A stretch of DNA of 7,849 nucleotides from Candidatus Woesearchaeota archaeon (GTDB lineage: Archaea > Nanobdellota > Nanobdellia > Woesearchaeales > UBA525). Every line of letters starts with the position of its first letter. The first letter of the stretch is position 1. The stretch covers positions 1 to 7,849 of the forward strand of contig JAAOYH010000075.1 in the NCBI GenBank assembly GCA_018221245.1, given 5' to 3'. Of the stretch, positions 6,337 to 7,849 are shown one piece after another. The translations under genes were made by a program, and so were the position numbers. The notes beneath the pieces were generated by a model, which saw only the letters and a list, made by a program, of their open reading frames with translations, did not search any database and was not told where the DNA came from.

Positions 6337-6343
6337 GGGAGGT
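6337..6343 (+). promoter_or_regulatory. Possible Shine-Dalgarno for the second small protein
   Basis: GGGAGGT lies 12 nt before the ATG at 6356, a rather long spacing. A TATA-like GTGTATAC at about 6324-6331 is also about 27 nt upstream, so an internal leaderless promoter is an alternative reading. The 36-nt gap is the only real spacer within this cluster. Confidence 0.35.
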
Positions 6344-6355
6344 ATATAGATTAAA

Positions 6356-6655
6356 ATGGAATCTTTGGAAAGAACGATCGGGACTAATCTGTTGTCCCAG
6401 CAGTCTATCTCTGCGTACTTTGTGAACAAAGTAAGGGAATATACTAGTTCTTGTGACAGGGTTGAAGAAGCAGATTGTTCTGTTGCAGAACTGTTTGCAA
6501 TACAGTTTTTGGGTTGTTCTCAAGACGAATTAGATGAACTTTCAGATATATGCCATCCCAAACTTTATTTTCCATACTCTGACACCCTGAGAGCTAATTT
6601 GCGTCGTACTTACATGGGTGCTTTGGCAGATGTAGTGGAGGAAAAGTTCAAATGA
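6356..6655 (+). CDS. Hypothetical small protein, 99 residues, likely paralogue of the preceding one
   Basis: I do not recognise this protein. It has 99 residues, is acidic, probably helical and has no signal peptide. Cysteines fall at C33 and C41, with two more in FLGC and DICHP; the DICH segment contains one Cys and one His, but I cannot build a convincing four-ligand site. The C-terminus RRTYMGALADVVEEKFK parallels the end of the preceding protein (LANQVEETYK), and the N-termini also align from residue 1. Its stop overlaps the next start (ATGA at 6652-6655), tying it to the cyclophilin gene by translational coupling and supporting that it is really expressed. Like its neighbour it is AT-richer than pcn. 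Confidence 0.75.
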   Translation: MESLERTIGTNLLSQQSISAYFVNKVREYTSSCDRVEEADCSVAELFAIQFLGCSQDELDELSDICHPKLYFPYSDTLRANLRRTYMGALADVVEEKFK

Positions 6656-7263
6656 AATCGCTCATACTACTAACACTTCTTGTTTTCCTAATATCCTGTA
6701 CAGGTGAGATTATGCCAGAAGACACACAATCACAAGAAACACCAGAGACACCAACAACTCCAGCCATAGAAGGCGACACTGTCGTGCTGGAGACAACGAA
6801 AGGCAATATTGAGATCAAGCTCAACCCCGGAAAAGCACCAGTGACTGTAAAAAACTTCTTGACATACGTCAACGAAGGTCACTATGACGACACAGTTTTC
6901 CATAGGGTCATCGTAGGTTTCATGATCCAAGGAGGAGGCTTCACTGAGGACGCGGTCCAGAAGCCGACACATGACCCCATAATCTTAGAGTCAGAGAACG
7001 GACTCGCCAACAAGCGTGGCACGATAGCAATGGCGCGCACGATGGTGCCTGACTCTGCTACATCACAGTTCTTCATCAACGTAGCTGACAACGCCATGCT
7101 CGATTTCGCTCCTAGGAATCCAGGATATGCCGTGTTCGGAGAAGTAACAGTAGGAATGAATGTTGTGGATGATATCGTCCAGGCTAAGACTGTTCCCAAA
7201 GGACAGCATCAGGACTGGCCAAGAGATTCAATAACTATAACAAAAGCTTACGTGAAGGGTTAG
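6652..7263 (+). CDS. Exported lipoprotein-type cyclophilin (peptidyl-prolyl cis-trans isomerase)
   Basis: This enzyme is expected to interconvert cis and trans X-Pro bonds and help fold exported proteins outside the cytoplasmic membrane. Residues 1-16 form a short signal sequence ending in the lipobox-like LISC (C16), so lipid anchoring at Cys16 is likely. A Thr/Pro/Glu-rich linker follows at about 22-40, then the cyclophilin domain at about 42-203. Active-site residues by comparison with human CypA are Arg85 in FHRV, Phe90 and Gln93 in GFMIQGG, and Gln139/Phe141 in SQFFIN. CypA's cyclosporin-binding Trp121 is replaced by Phe152 and His126 by Tyr159, the pattern of prokaryotic PpiA/PpiB-type enzymes. 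The chosen start gives the ATGA overlap with the previous gene and a complete signal peptide. The stop overlaps the stop of the convergent membrane gene. Catalytic residues are intact, so activity is expected. Confidence 0.92.
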   Translation: MKSLILLTLLVFLISCTGEIMPEDTQSQETPETPTTPAIEGDTVVLETTKGNIEIKLNPGKAPVTVKNFLTYVNEGHYDDTVFHRVIVGFMIQGGGFTEDAVQKPTHDPIILESENGLANKRGTIAMARTMVPDSATSQFFINVADNAMLDFAPRNPGYAVFGEVTVGMNVVDDIVQAKTVPKGQHQDWPRDSITITKAYVKG

Positions 7264-7849
7264 ACCCAGAGCTCATTGTTTCCTTTTTCAGAGAATCTTT
7301 CTAGCCAGAGCACTAGGATAATTCCTAGCAATAGGAAGAATAGTGAGAACGCGAAGACAGTGGTAGTGTGGAGTTCTGCAAGTACTTCTTGTCCTGGTCT
7401 AGTGAGCGCTCCGAGCATAAGCCCCATAAGAAACGCGAAAGTCTCATTCTTCACTTGACGAAGCATCCAAGATATCAACCTGCTGAACAGCAGAAGTCCT
7501 ATGGTTGCCCCAACGGCAAATACTCCGAGGATCTGCAGATTCAAGTCGTGGAGTGCTCCGATAATGTATTCATAGTGTCCAAACATGAGGAGTATATAGC
7601 TACCTGAGATGCCTGGGAGAAGCATCGCGCAGATTGAGACCACTCCGAGGAAGAATACGCTGACCAGAGTCTGACCACCTTCTGCAGATATGGGCACGAG
7701 AGATATCAGGATGCCCATCATACCTCCTATGATACATGTAAATATCGCTACGGGACTGAACTCATCAATGTTTTTCCAGATGAACCAGGCACTCGCCAAG
7801 ATAAGACCTATGAAGAGGCTAAAGGTTGGAGCAGGATAATCTTTCAGCA
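7260..7849 (-). CDS. DUF368 membrane protein, PopT-like polyprenyl-phosphate transporter family (C-terminal part)
   Basis: The reading frame is open to the window edge, so the N-terminal portion is missing; 195 residues are visible, read leftwards from 7847. About six hydrophobic segments are seen. The family hallmark is MLLPGISGSYILLMFGHYEYI, the second of the two PG(I/V)SG re-entrant-type motifs expected in DUF368; the first would lie in the missing half. Bacterial DUF368 proteins (PopT) have been reported to move undecaprenyl phosphate back across the cytoplasmic membrane. An archaeal member might recycle dolichyl phosphate used in protein glycosylation, which is inference. The protein ends in the soluble tail ERFSEKGNNELWV. 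A TTG at 7799 should not be taken as the start: the sequence upstream (FSLFIGLIL) continues a membrane helix. The gene converges on the cyclophilin gene with stops overlapping by 4 bases. Confidence 0.88.
   Translation of the reverse strand, partial: LKDYPAPTFSLFIGLILASAWFIWKNIDEFSPVAIFTCIIGGMMGILISLVPISAEGGQTLVSVFFLGVVSICAMLLPGISGSYILLMFGHYEYIIGALHDLNLQILGVFAVGATIGLLLFSRLISWMLRQVKNETFAFLMGLMLGALTRPGQEVLAELHTTTVFAFSLFFLLLGIILVLWLERFSEKGNNELWV

Noticed and set aside
6882..7199. 105-codon minus-strand open frame within the cyclophilin gene
   Set aside because: Fully antisense to conserved cyclophilin motifs, with no independent coding evidence.
7276..7607. Two overlapping plus-strand open frames opposite the DUF368 gene
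   Set aside because: They lie antisense to a conserved membrane protein; there is no promoter and their translations show no recognisable pattern.
7797..7799. TTG at 7799 as the start of the DUF368 protein
   Set aside because: The frame continues open to the window edge with membrane-helix-like residues, and the family's N-terminal half is missing, so the true start is outside.

Overview
This window comes from an archaeon, most likely a small-genome or DPANN-like lineage, although the lineage is an inference. The archaeal call rests on three kinds of evidence. Information-processing genes are of archaeal type: the start of a TrpRS, a short RNase J without the bacterial C-terminal extension, and a PCNA sliding clamp. 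Almost every gene head has a TATA box (with purine-rich BRE-like bases) about 25-30 nt upstream of the start. Several of these spacings imply leaderless mRNAs.

Layout. (1) 1-60, minus strand: the first 19 codons of tryptophanyl-tRNA synthetase, with a divergent promoter region at 60-189. (2) 190-477, plus: an unrecognised 95-residue protein. (3) 543-1862, plus: archaeal RNase J, a 5'-3' exonuclease of mRNA decay. (4) 1903-2472 and 2525-5197, plus: two secreted proteins, each with its own promoter. The first is a small acidic protein with a C-terminal aromatic/basic tail. The second is an 890-residue protein whose N-terminal half reads like a porin-type beta-barrel and whose C-terminal part resembles a clan-A glycoside-hydrolase TIM barrel. 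(5) 5269-7263, plus: a tight four-gene cluster of PCNA, two ~100-residue unknown proteins that look like diverged paralogues, and a lipoprotein-type cyclophilin. Junctions are 1 nt, 36 nt and a 4-nt ATGA overlap. (6) 7260-7849, minus: the C-terminal part of a DUF368 (PopT-like polyprenyl-phosphate transporter family) membrane protein. It converges on the cyclophilin, and their stop codons overlap.

The housekeeping genes (trpS, rnj, pcn) are ordinary. The accessory interest is the envelope material. A predicted beta-barrel-plus-hydrolase-like exoprotein is unexpected in an archaeon. It sits next to an acidic exported protein, and an exported cyclophilin and a lipid-carrier transporter homologue lie nearby. 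The two small proteins co-transcribed with PCNA are the other real unknowns. There is no tRNA, rRNA, CRISPR array or mobile element that I can see, and no gene-free stretch exceeds about 130 bases.
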